DNA of 64,000 nucleotides from Oncomelania hupensis. Taxonomy: Eukaryota; Mollusca; Gastropoda; Littorinimorpha; Pomatiopsidae. The stretch spans positions 7,495,484 to 7,559,483 of the forward strand of contig CM072512.1 of assembly GCA_036898135.1 (NCBI GenBank). The letters are read 5' to 3'. This document shows, in pieces, positions 10,576 to 22,609 of the stretch (the first letter of the stretch is position 1; each line of letters begins with the position of its first letter). The notes beneath the pieces were generated by a model. It saw nothing but the letters and a program-made list of their open reading frames with translations, was not told where the DNA came from and made no database searches. A program made the position numbers and the translations under genes.

Positions 10576-11899
10576 AAAGCGACTGACTTAAAGCGATCTG
10601 CAAACGTCCGAACGATTGGAAATTGAAATAGTTAACATAGCTAACATTGAAAAGGAGTTTCAACGAGGAATAACGAGGAACGACGGTTGCAAAAGTGTGA
10701 AAGTTCTGAAGGGAAATATGACGCTCATCTGCTCGAGGAAACATTTACCCACAACAAGGTTGTTTAAACAGAATTTTAATATTTGCGAGACAAGCAAACC
10801 AGACATGGAAAACATAGAGGGCACACAAAATCAAAGCTTAAACAAGTGCTAGGTTGAGGTGGTCGTTCACCGTGCATTCGCACGATCGTTCTAAAACGTA
10901 TAATTCAAACCTATTTATAACACAAGCAAGGGATCTAGTTATTCATGGTTAAAGCAATACCTGTACGGTTTAGTGTATTCGATTTGTACACTCCTGCTTT
11001 TATATTTTAAAAACTTTAAAGATGAAGTGAGTACTGTTTCCAAGCAAAAGCTTCTAAAAATAGATATCTGCGAGTTTTAACTTCAGACTGCAACCGAAAT
11101 CGATAAACGATATGTTTAGATACGCACTTCTAGAACTAACTTTAATATTTGGTAGAGAACAGTTTTGACTTAAAGACCCGTCTCGTTTTAGTTTGCCCAA
11201 TCAAAACAAATCTTTTATAGTCGTTCTAAAGCACCGCCGTTTAATCCATTTAGTTTGGTTGCAACTTCAGCAGCCCTAACTTGTGGAGTTTACGACCACT
11301 TTTGCTACTTTGGATGTCTCTTAGATGCAGCAATAATTCTTCAAAATAGTCTCCTACGTCAAAAGAACAAACGGAAGTAAATGACTTTCGATTTCAACTT
11401 TCCGGAAGTGGAAGAGTTACATTCGATAGCAACAGTCCTTTACTTGGTGATGTTTACCAGACTGCTGAAGAGCTCTTTTACCGCTTATTTGACGTGATAA
11501 AATAAATACATGTCAGCAGACGCGTGCGTACTGAAGTAATTACCATACTTAAATTTCCTTTCATTTTATAGCTGCGTTGAAAGCCGTATAGAGTGTCGGG
11601 TGCAGTTTGCTCCAATAACTAAACTTGTGAAAGAACTTAATATTGTTGATTTTGAAGAACATACCATAAACCGTTTTACAACTTTTTAAGACTGCTCCAT
11701 ATATAAGCAGAAGGTCATTTTATTGTAATTTCAGTTCGTCTGTGTATCAGCTGGAAATGAAGTGATTGATTTTTTTCTTTGAGCATAACAAGATACCCCA
11801 ATGAAGTCCTAGGAGAAAAAAACCACCATCATGGGACAAAAGCATCCACAATTTGCCTGTTTTGCGACACTAAATTTCCTTATAATTTATGGGGACTAT
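10576..11899. other. Unassigned, no gene recognised
   Basis: Moderately AT-rich, non-repetitive by eye, with no long ORF of coding character, no splice-flanked conserved exon and no match to other repeats in the window. Confidence 0.5.
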
Positions 11900-12155
11900 A
11901 AATATATCTTGAATCTTTCCCTCTCCCCGGTACTTGAGAGACATTGTCCCTACCCACAAACCCTCAAGGCGCCTTCGCTCCTCTTCCCAGTTTATGTTGT
12001 CCGTTCCAAGTGTGGATGGTCACAGGAAGAGGCGCTTGGGTCACCGCTCCTTCTCCCACTGTGGCCCAGCATTGTGGAACACTCTCCCCCAGGACTTGAG
12101 AGTCGTAGAGACACTGGATTCTTTCAAGAGGCGTCTGAAGACGTATCTTTTCTGA
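11900..12155 (+). pseudogene. CR1/L2-type LINE, C-terminal fragment
   Basis: The plus-strand reading frame ends in SRRLRSSSQFMLSVPSV, RSFSHCGPALWNTLPQDLR and SFKRRLKTYLF. This is the conserved C-terminal signature of CR1/L2-clade LINE polyproteins, also seen in the elements at 32.5 kb and 45.7 kb. Homology is lost upstream of about 11900. About 190 bp of possible 3' UTR follows before a minisatellite. Confidence 0.85.
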
Positions 12156-12344
12156 CTATTTTTGATTGTATACATAGAGAAGTTCTTCTTTTTTTTCTTC
12201 GCCCTTTTTCCCCAACCCCCTGCGCCCTGAGCATGCTGCCAGCATGGATATGTGCGCATACAAGTGGACATCATCATCATCTTGAAATGGGAAGGGACAT
12301 AACTTTGCGAAAGAGAATTCATTTGCCAAAAATACTTCTAAAAT

Positions 12345-12463
12345 CTAGGGTTGTAGTCTAAGATTGTAGCCTAAGGTTGGAGTCTAAGGTTGGAGTCTAA
12401 GGTTGGATTCTAAGGTTGGAGTCTAAGGTTGGAGTCTAAGGTTGGAGTCTAAGGTTGTAGTGT
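12345..12463. repeat. 13-bp minisatellite
   Basis: About nine units of tctaaggttggag with a few substitutions, from ctagggttgtag at the left to aaggttgtagtg at the right. It follows the LINE fragment. From 12464 to 13080 I see nothing assignable. Confidence 0.9.
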
Positions 12464-13121
12464 TGGTAGTTTTGAACAATGTTTTGTTTAGAAAGTGACT
12501 GTTGGCGATTTGAACTAGAGTGACAAAATGTTTGTGTAGAATACGAGCACTTTAATTTATATTGAAGTTCGATGGAGCGTAGTAGATATATACATTTTTT
12601 TACGAGCACCGGTCAATAAAAACGTACAACACCTTACTGGCAAAATACATTCTCAGCAGAACGGGTCCGCTTAATGAGTTTCTGTTATAACGTTAAAGTG
12701 TTCCACTTTACTCCTTTGCCAATATTGACAACTACGCGGAAATACGGAAAGGTCGGTGCCACTTCGTGAAATGGTCAGTTTTGTAAGTGGATATTTATAA
12801 TTCACATAGAATCTTCACAGACTGCCTTCGGTCGCTGTTTTCGCAAAGTTGGAAAATATAGTCCGGATTCATAAATCTTGCATAATGGATGTAAAGTTGC
12901 AATAAATTGACACATGGGTATTGTTTTAGCTGAAAAAAATGACCTCAGCATAATTAATATCTTCAATGTTGTATACAAATTAGTTGAGTTTTGTATCCTC
13001 ATTTGTCTCCGTGTAGTGGTTATGCATGATACAATTAATGGTTAGAAGGCTTTGAAAGAACAAGAAGAACAACAACAATTACTACTACTAGTACTACTAC
13101 TACTACTAGTACTACTACTAC

Positions 13122-14676
13122 TGTGATGATATTCTGGGGAAGATACGTTTATCGTACTAGGGGGTAAGACTTATTGATAGATGGGCGTTAGGCTACCACT
13201 ATCGATCGTTCTTTTACCAGAATTCCAAAGCGATGTGAGAGACTGATCACGGGGCTTGGTCACATAAAATTTATATTTGTTCTCGGGCTTTAAAGTATCA
13301 TTTGGCTCAATTTCAGAAATGCTTTTTACTAATCAAAAGACTAGATTACTTGGTCTCAAGAGAAGAAAACTAGTAGATACACAACAATACAAATAGAATG
13401 ACACCAGTCGTATGTCTGTGATTTCAACTTTTATATAGGCAACACAACTGTAACATTTCTTCATTAACAGGTAAATTAATAATCAATATAGTTCGATGTG
13501 CTGGGTAGGTCTGTCAGCAAGTCTTCTTCATCATTTGCTAAGCTATTCTCCTATTCTGGTTTTTGTAGTTTAATAAATGTTCGAGTGGTCGACTATGTGT
13601 CTCGAGGGTTATATCTCAGTTGCATTTGTGGGCGACTTAGCTGTAACGCGTCGGCGTACACTGGAGTCCGTCTGAGGGGTCTTGCCTCTCAGGTTGAGCG
13701 GTGAGTCTTGTAGCTACGAGGTTCGGACATGGCGAGGTAGAATCGAGGTTGTTCTCCTTCTGTACCACGGGAGCAAGCGTCATGTGTTTGTCTCCACAAA
13801 CCGTCCCAGAGCTGAACTGTAAAAGTCAGAACTCTGGCTACAATATTCTCTTCAGATATGAGTATGTAGTCCCCTCTGCAGAGAGTCCATAGCATCAGAC
13901 ACCTGCAGGGTTCCCATATGCACACTTTGATCCGAATCTTAAGGCTAAGATTCATCAATCCACATGCACAATGTCTCAGAAACAATAATCGATTTCTGTA
14001 ACTATATATATCATGAACATATTATTAATACATGGCAATCAATATAAAATATATAAACAAATACCTATCAAAACTACTAGTGTTAACTTACTTCTAGTCT
14101 CTGGGATTCGTGAAACTGTCTCTAGTCTATCTTGATGATAAGGCTGAAGATAAGCGTTCACTGCAGTTTGTTCCTTTGACTTCAGCTTCGTAGTTAGTAT
14201 TCGACTGAAGAGCTAAGGTTTTGGGGTTTAAGGATAATATGCAGGGGTTCTACGTTCTTCTGACCAAGCGTTCAACTCTCGTTTTAGTTAATCTCGCATG
14301 TACGGGATTCTCAGTTTTTATTTGAATATTTCCCTCACCTGTCCTATCTATGGGACAGGTACAGTTATGTCTTGAATTGGAACGTCAGAGACGGGGTGTA
14401 GGATAGATTCAATAGCGATAAGCGGCGCATGGCTAGTTAACAGGGACGACGTCCTGGTCAGTTTGGCGAGTAAGCTAACTACAGTCATGGGTCACTAAGT
14501 CTGTTCGATATTATCTGGAGGACTGTCTGCATGACTGTCTGAAGGAAGTTAATTTACCACATGTGGACTTTTCTTTAGATAACTAGTGAATTAACGTAAA
14601 GTTTTATTCGATGCTATCTATTCCTCGCTAAGCTAATTTACTACATTTTGTCGACAATATTTCTGCTGTTACAACA
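13122..14676. mobile_element. Candidate solo LTR (diverged)
   Basis: A 1,555-bp block begins TGTGATGATATTCTGG and ends ..TACAACA (TG..CA), sits inside a (TAC)n array and is flanked by actac on both sides. The array makes that duplication weak evidence. Length and layout resemble the 1,596-bp LTRs at 22.6 and 29.5 kb: both start with gatattctgg-like and cacgggg-like blocks and later carry a cttac(t/c)tt..tag block. No PBS, PPT or coding region is attached. Alternative: unassigned unique sequence. Confidence 0.4.
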
Positions 14677-14755
<79 letters not shown>

Positions 14756-14930
14756 GGTTTTCGAAGGAAGAAGACCAATTAGAAAAGAAGAAGAAGGATG
14801 ACCTAAGAAAAAGAAGAAGAAGAACAACAACTACTACTACTACTACTACTACTGCTTACTACTAACTACCAGCAACTATAACTTCTACTTACTACTATCT
14901 ACTAACTACTACTACTACTACTACTAATCC
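14677..14930. repeat. (TAC)n array with AAG-rich module
   Basis: TAC units at 14677-14754, then a module (14757-14830) containing accaattagaaaagaagaag, then more TAC units to 14925. The same module recurs at 16105-16200 and 16230-16290. Confidence 0.85.
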
Positions 14931-14984
14931 CCCCGTGGGGCTGCCGGGGGTTTCAGTATAAATAGTATCCCCACTTTCTGGAAA

Positions 14985-15430
14985 TTTAGTGCTTTAAATT
15001 CCCACTGTCGCTGTCTTTCTCCTTTGTTCTTTCTCATTCCTACTCGTGGCCTCGTGGCGCAGTGGATAAGTCGCCGGTTTCCTATGCCGAAGGTCGCGGG
15101 TTCGATTCCCGCAAGGGGCGAACGTATGTGACTTAGGTACGAGACTATTGAGGTCACCGAGGGTTTTCTCCGGGCACTCCGGTTTCCTCCCTCCCTTCAA
15201 TAATGGTACAGGACGCAGTCAATATAAACATTTCAAAAATAAAAATTCGATTTTCTTTCCGTCTTCTAATAGCGATCTCCCTGCCTTTACACCACCTGTT
15301 TGAGTGCTGGGTGTATTTGGTGTGTGTGAGGGTGGATGAGACAGGTGAGCGTGTATGTTGGTATAGATCGCCGCCCTTTGAGCCTGAATGATTTGGGGAA
15401 AAGCGCGTATAGCATCCTGTATTATTATTT
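14985..15430 (+). mobile_element. tRNA-derived SINE, family B, copy 1
   Basis: The head at 15048-15121 is tRNA-Arg-like: gcctcgtggcgcagtggata (A-box), then gcgggttcgattcccgc (B-box and T-arm). The body carries gaggtcaccgagggttttc, cctccctcccttcaataatg and a tail block gatcgccgccctttgagcct ending near tagcatcctgtattatta. At least seven copies occur in the window (37785, 40196, 43000, 46825, 52820, 61700). The cloverleaf is nearly intact here, but the shared downstream body shows it belongs to a SINE. Confidence 0.85.
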
Positions 15431-15707
15431 ACTCTGTTCTATCAATCTACTATACTATCTTCTTCTTTGCTAGATCAGTCACCTACTTTTTTTTCTTGAA
15501 AACTCTTCTGGAGCAAATCTCTTCATTTGTGTGTGAGGTCTTTTGGATCGGCTTGGGAATATTGGACGCTTTCTGCCAGGTGGTCACTGTGGCTTCCTAT
15601 GATGTTATTATTCAGCAATATAGGGATTTTATATGTATGTGTTTTGAGGATATTTTATAATGATGTTTGTATTCTATTTTGTTTTTGTAAACGGGGTTTC
15701 GATAAAT
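15431..15707. other. Unassigned, no gene recognised
   Basis: Short overlapping ORFs on plus have no conserved motif. Confidence 0.4.
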
Positions 15708-15935
15708 TAGAGTACAGCCTCAGCGTCCCCTGCGTGGGATGTTTTTATTGTAAAGTGACTGACTGGTGGAGTGCCTTCAGTGTTACCACTAGGGTTGTTT
15801 CGGCAGATATTTAATGCAGATCAGGGGTGAGTCCTTTTTCAGCGAAGTTGTGGTCTTGATTTTGTGGTCCCGATTCGGCTCTTTGCAGTCCGCTGGACCC
15901 TGTAAGCAATGAATAACTAACTAACTAACTAACTA
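15708..15935 (+). repeat. Dispersed repeat E, copy 2
   Basis: Starts with the same tagagtacagcctcagcgtc as position 1 and continues in parallel to the tccgctggaccctgtaagcaa tail, followed by (CTAA)n and (TAC)n. Confidence 0.75.
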
Positions 15936-16095
<160 letters not shown>

Positions 16096-16104
16096 TGGTA
16101 CGGT

Positions 16105-16353
16105 TGTTTCGAAAGAACAAAACCAATTAGAAGAGAAGAAGAAGGATTTAAAAGAAGAAAAAGAAGAACAAGAAGAAGAACAACAACAACAGCAACAACA
16201 ACAGAATTAAGAAGAACAAGAACAATACAATTTTGAAAGAACAATACCAATTAGAACAAGAAGAAGAAGGATTTGAAAGAAGAAGAAGAAGAAGAAGAAG
16301 AAGAAGAAGAAGAAGAAGAAGAAGAAGAAGAAGAAGAAGAAGAAGAAGAAGAA
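16105..16353. repeat. Duplicated AAG-rich module and (AAG)n
   Basis: Two copies of a module gaaagaacaa..accaattagaa..aagaagaaggattt (16105-16200, 16230-16290) are followed by (AAG)n at 16275-16353. A third copy is at 14757-14830. From 16354 to 16775 nothing is recognised. Confidence 0.8.
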
Positions 16354-16778
16354 GCACCCGGTACTGCTTCCTATGCTCTTCAAGCTCGATAGTGGCGGGA
16401 AAAGCGCAATTTCACTGTAAATATATACAGAATGTGGCTCTACAACTTTCGCTCTTTTTGTCTAAAAAAACCCAACACATTTGCCTTCTTGGATTCTTAA
16501 GTTGTATGAAACCAAGTGAGGACACTATCCGGCGTCAACAAACGGTTCAAAAACATTCTCAAACGGTTCGTTAAAGACCGTTGACCTAGAAACAAATACA
16601 GTTTGACCTAATTCGTCCTCTATAGGAGACGAAACTTACATTTTCTATTTTCATGAGTTCATTGGTCAATGCTCTTAGGGCTTGAACAGTATAGAAAGCA
16701 TAAGAGCATGCTTTATGGCCTGTTGAGGCGACTACTACAGCATGCTTCTAGTAGTCTTCGACCAACGTTTATCGGGTG

Positions 16779-16948
16779 GAAGAAGAAGAAGAAGAAGAAG
16801 AAGAAGAAGAAGAAGAAGAAGAAGAAGAAGAAGAAGAAGAAGAAGAAGAGCAGCACAACATCAACAACAACAACAAGCGGAAACGAAATATCCAGCTATT
16901 AAATTGTAGTTTTTTTTTTTTTTTTTTTTTTTTGGGGGGGGGGGGGGG
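16779..16948. repeat. (AAG)n, CAA repeats and T-then-G homopolymer
   Basis: (AAG)n at 16779-16850, CAA-type repeats to 16885, then about 25 T followed directly by about 16 G (16908-16947). Abrupt T-to-G homopolymer junctions also occur at about 37407-37431. Confidence 0.9.
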
Positions 16949-17099
16949 GTATTTTAATTGATTGATAGAGATATTAAAGTGCCAAAGCTTGTGTAGAACA
17001 CTAGTGATACTGGTGTCTCGCCCAAAAGGGATGGGACTGTAGTTTATTGATAACATCTTGGATACAATCCTTATTATATGCTATTATTTTATTTATTAT

Positions 17100-17527
17100 T
17101 GAGGATTTTTATAGCACACTTATCTCGCCGTACTTGACCAGACTCTAGGCGCTGGCCGATACAGGATCTAACTCAAACCGCCCGAGACGCCCACCCGCAG
17201 CTTTTGGTAGCATGGTCTGACGCCCGGACAACTGAGCACTATCCTGGCCAGCCAGGGATAGGGGAGAATGACCAAGTGCATGCTGGGTGTGTTCTTGTTA
17301 CCGGCACTCACCCGTCTAGGACATGAGCGCCAGGATCTTTAAAGTCCGTTATGATGGAATGTATGCGACACACAGACTAGACCTCGGTTTATACTCTCAT
17401 CCGAAGGAGTAGGAAACGGGAGTAAAGTGTCTTTCCCAGGGACACAACACAATGGCCCGGACAGGGCTCGAACCCGGGACCTTCAGATCCGCAAGCCAAA
17501 GCTCTACCATTAGGCCACCGTGCCTAT
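17100..17527 (-). mobile_element. SINE family A, most complete copy with tRNA head
   Basis: Minus strand. The tRNA-like head at 17527-17455 has the A-box ggtggcctaatggtagagc and B-box gggttcgagccc. Then come tgtgtccctgggaaagacac, ctactccttcggatgagagt, ggactttaaagatcctggcg, atgtcctagacgggtgagtg, gttagatcctgtatcggcca, and a diverged 3' tail ending near 17100. About 428 bp. It sets the reference order for all partial copies in the window. Confidence 0.85.
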
Positions 17528-17599
17528 CCTCCGTGCAATGCGGGAATGGTAGGAAAGATTTATCTCCCCCTCTCTGCAGCCAATGGTTTACATTTGTGG

Positions 17600-17931
17600 C
17601 TGTGTGCCATAGATACAGATGTGTGCCATAGATACAGATGTGTGCCATAGATACAGATGATGTGTGCCATAGATACAGATGTGTGCCATAGATATAGATG
17701 TGTGGCATAGATAAGATGTGTGCCATAGATACAGATGGTGTGCCATAGATACAGATGGTGTGCCATAGATACAGATGTATGCCATAGATACAGATGTGTG
17801 CCATAGATACAGATGTGTGCCATAGATACAGATGGTGTGCCATAGATACAGATGTTGTGCCATAGATACAGATGTGTGCCATATATACAGATGTGTGCCA
17901 TAGATACAGATGTGTGCCATAGATACAAATG
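17600..17931. repeat. 18-bp minisatellite
   Basis: About 18 units of tgtgccatagatacagat with 1-2 bp indels. Because 18 is divisible by three, all minus-strand frames stay open and give repetitive Tyr/Leu/Trp/His peptides. I do not treat these as a gene. Confidence 0.95.
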
Positions 17932-17934
17932 GCC

Positions 17935-18572
17935 ATTGAGCTGTGTTCTCAGCCTCGTCAGAGTATCGGCCGGGCTTGGTGCAAATCAAGGGACTGATTT
18001 TCCAAAGCGTGAGGGATGTTTCTTTATTTTTCGGGGGGTGGGTGGGGTGTGGCGAGGAGGGGGGGTCGACAATGAGTTTTCTTGGGAAACTGCATTGATG
18101 TCACACGAGAAGAGGATATTATATTGGTAATCGTTGCTCAGATGGATTGCGATGCTTAACTCTGCCTTCTAGGCCTATACACACCTTTGCAGCAAAGCTA
18201 ATATTAGAATCAACCTTACTGCTATTAATAGCCACATAAACAAATGAATGTATAGATGTTTTGTTTTTCAAGACAAGAAATCGTGCTTTTGAAAGAGTTC
18301 ATTTGGGAAAGGAAGGGGTGGCTTAATTTTCTTTTCTTTTTGGTGAGGACAACACTCACTATGAATTAGAAAAGGGTCTGTGACGCTAGCTGACATGTAT
18401 GGTCCGGGGTGCCTTTAAGAGGCTGAGAAGATAAGAGAAAGTAAAATTCCACCCACAGAAAACCTTTCGACAGTAAAATGCCGGGATTCAATAAAATACA
18501 GAAAACTCTCAACAGGCCCCGAAAAATCAATGCACGGGCATAAAATCGTCGTTTCTGGGATCTACCGTAGAG
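17935..18572. other. Unassigned, no gene recognised
   Basis: No conserved ORF and no repeat match seen; a short G-rich patch lies near 18030-18065. Confidence 0.4.
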
Positions 18573-18745
18573 GTACTAATTACTGACAATAAAGTCTTAA
18601 TTACTACGTGCTCCCTAATTATTAACAAAGAACGTCCAAATTACTAACAAAGATCTTTCGAAATTACTAACGATGAACGTCCGAATTACAAACATAGAAC
18701 ATCTGAATTACTAACAAAAGAGCATCTTATTTTCTAACGTAGATT
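18573..18745. repeat. Degenerate ~22-bp tandem repeat
   Basis: Seven or eight diverged units of the type aattactaacaaagaacgtc spaced 22-23 bp apart. Confidence 0.7.
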
Positions 18746-18923
18746 CTATGTTACCAAAACAACTACCCCAATCCATACAATTTAATTTCTAATGTGTCTG
18801 GGTCAGCGTCGATAAAATTAAAAAGAAAAGAAAAGAAGAAACAGCTATTAAAATGGATAGAATGAAGTTGTTTGACTGTCCATTTGTCTTAACTTATTAG
18901 TATTTTATCGTTCTTATATATAG

Positions 18924-20225
<1,302 letters not shown>

Positions 20226-20234
20226 ATCAAAGCC

Positions 20235-20306
20235 TCTTCTTCTTCTTCATCTTCATCATCTTCTTCTTCTTCTTCTTCATCTTCTTCTTCTTCTTCTTTC
20301 TTTTTT

Positions 20307-20360
<54 letters not shown>
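20235..20360. repeat. (TTC)n and (TTTC)n tract
   Basis: Pyrimidine-only run with TTC units, then about 18 TTTC units. Confidence 0.95.
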
Positions 20361-20361
<1 letters not shown>

Positions 20362-20508
20362 CAAACAATAAAAAAAAAACACTAACTAAATAAAATAAAA
20401 TCGGTCAATACTTATAGCATGCAATATTTCTCTACACGCAAATAATACCGTTGGGCACACCTTTGCAAAGTAAATACACCAAGAATATATTAAAGAAGTC
20501 AACTTCTT

Positions 20509-20542
<34 letters not shown>

Positions 20543-20590
20543 TGTGTGTGTGTGTGGGTGGGTGTAGGTGTGTGTGGGTGTGTGTGTATG
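20509..20590. repeat. (TG)n microsatellite
   Basis: TG units with TA and GG interruptions just upstream of the split SINE. It artificially extends the LINE ORF upstream with Cys/Val codons. Confidence 0.95.
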
Positions 20591-20624
20591 CACACTTACC
20601 TCTGCAAAACAACAACGTACATGC

Positions 20625-20700
20625 CCTTCGGAGGAGGGTATAAACCGAGGTCTAATCTGTGCACGCACGCATTCTATGGCACGGACTTTAATGATCCTGA
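20625..20700 (+). mobile_element. SINE family A, left half of a split copy
   Basis: The segment cccttcggaggagggtata through acggactttaatgatcctga matches the central body of family A (compare 17395-17320 reversed). The next family block, cctgacgctcatgtcctaga, is found 12.25 kb away at 32955, after the LINE. The duplicated boundary is atcctga. Confidence 0.85.
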
Positions 20701-20744
20701 TGGATTTACGGACATTGTGGTGTTTTCTTTTTCAAATTCTAACA

Positions 20745-22609
20745 ATGGACTCCAGAAATATGATGTACTTTCTGTTGTGTTTGACATTGCTCTCTGTGCA
20801 ATACAGAGTAGCGAGACGAGTACTCACTAACACTTCAATAACCGTGCAAATTACCACCACTGACTATGCTATGCCGACAGCCCATCCAGAGTGTGCTGAC
20901 CAAAGAGTCAGCGCGCACTGCACATCGCAATGTACCTATCCAGAGTGTATTGCCGAAAGAGTCAGTGCGCAGCGTACTGCTACTAGAGTGCAGTATAGCA
21001 GACAACAGCTGCTGTCTTTCAACGCTACCCCGGACTCTACACCGTCATCACTACTGTCGTCGACGTCCGTGACGTGCGTGGCTACAGACGAGAGTTCGTC
21101 TCTGTGCCGCCGTCTCTACGACGTGGGCCTCCACTGCCGCTGCCTGCCCTGCCTGCCCAGGGTTCCTAGGAAGGCTCACAGAGGCAGACGTCGCGCGCCT
21201 CGCCTGAGGAACCGTGCAGTGGCGGCCACGTCCACCAAAGTAACACCAAACCCCCCTACCTCCAGCCCCTCTACAGCGTCACTGCGTCTGGCCATGCTCA
21301 ACGCCCACTCGGTGGGTCCGAGTGTGAGGAGGACTGAGATCGCCGAATTCATCCGCGACAATGACTTGGACATCCTGGTGCTGACGGAGACCTGGCTGAA
21401 GGAGACCGGCGACGAGGCCAAGTGTGCGGAGCTGGCGCCCCCAGGTTTCAGCCTTAGGTCCTTCCCGCGGGCCTTGCGCTCTGGCGGCGGTATCGCTGTC
21501 GTCTACCGGAGCTCGCTGGCCAGCCACCTGTCCTTCACTCCAACCCTGCCTTTCCCCCACCCGTCCTTTGAGGCTGCCTATGTTACCCTGGCCCTGCCTA
21601 ATCACCACAGGAAATCCCTTCACCTCCTCTGCATCTACCGCCCTCCTCCCAGTGCTAAGAACAAACTTACTGTGTCCATGTTCTATGAGGACTTCCATGA
21701 GCTTCTGGACTTCGCCAACGGTCTTGCTGGGGTGCCCGTAGTCTTGGGCGACGTGAATTTCCACTACAACAAGCCCACCCACCCCAGTACGGCCAAGCTC
21801 GTCGACATGCTGCACACCTTCCGCTTCACCCAGTCTGTGGACCAGCCTACTCACGAGTGTGGCAACATTCTCGACTGGGTAATGCACCGACCTGATGATG
21901 GCATCATCTCCTCCACCACCGTCACCCATTCCCTGTCCAGTGACCACTACTGCGTCATGTGCGACGTGTCAGCGCAGCGACCGTCATCGCCAGCCGTCTA
22001 CAGGATTGTGCGCCGCTTGCGCGCCCTTGACCGCGAGGCGTTCAGGAAGGACCTTGTTGCCGCGCTTACGTCCATCTCTACGGTGGAGCAGTTGGACGCT
22101 TCCCTGCGCTCAGCCTTAGACTCTCACGCCCCGGTCTCTCGCCGCCGCATTCAGGCAGACAAAACGGCGCCGTGGTATTCGGACGTTCGCGTTCAACTGC
22201 GGTACGCTAAGCAGCAGCGCCGTCGTGCTGAGCGGCAGTGGCTAAAGACAGGACTTACTGTGCATAAACAGATTTTCGCGGCCGCCAAGAGACTTGTTAC
22301 AAACATTGTTCATAAGGCCAAATCAGTCTTTATCCGCTCCCAGATTGCCGAAAGTTCGAGCAGTAGGCAGTTGTTTGATGTTTGTGGCCGCCTCTGCGGT
22401 CGTATTAAGTCATCCCCACTGCCATCCATGTACCCACTCTCACAACTCCCAGACGTATTCTGTGACTACTTTGTTAAGAAAGTGACCAACATTCGTGCCG
22501 AGTTCGATCAGGTGCCGGCGCCATCCATGTCTGGTGACGAGGTCAGTTGTTCCTTTTCTGCATTTTGTCACATTTCTGAGCATGATCTTCGAAAGATCAT
22601 CTTGCAGTC
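20745..22609 (+). CDS. LINE polyprotein, N-terminal part: APE endonuclease
   Basis: Encodes the apurinic-like endonuclease that nicks target DNA for LINE integration. I start at the ATG at 20745 because it lies just inside the LINE boundary; upstream codons are SINE and TG repeat. Residues 1-20 are hydrophobic. Two Cys-containing near-repeats (PEC..RVSA) lie at about residues 48-76. The endonuclease core starts near residue 182 (LNAHSV), with LVLTETWL (~211), LGDVNFH (~334) and a SDHY motif (~400). The frame is interrupted after CAG-TC at 22605-22609 by the Gypsy LTR and resumes at 31100 in the same phase once the Gypsy and one duplication are subtracted. No internal stop is seen before the break. 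Confidence 0.9.
22605..22609. repeat. Gypsy target-site duplication, left (cagtc)
   Basis: Matches 31095-31099 exactly. A 5-bp duplication is usual for Ty3/Gypsy integrases. Confidence 0.95.

Noticed and set aside
9702..10586. 294-codon Leu/Phe/Ser ORF and opposing Glu/Arg-rich ORFs
   Set aside because: Translation of a TTC tract; no non-repetitive coding segment.
12345..12463. Possible CRISPR-like or telomeric array
   Set aside because: Head-to-tail 13-bp units without unique spacers; a minisatellite in a eukaryotic genome.
15049..15121. tRNA-Arg-like gene
   Set aside because: Head of SINE family B: the same head plus body recurs several times in the window, so it is not a single-copy tRNA gene.
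17397..17989. Long minus-strand ORFs of repeating Tyr-Leu-Trp-His-Thr peptides
   Set aside because: Produced by an 18-bp minisatellite, which keeps several frames open at once; no start context or domain.
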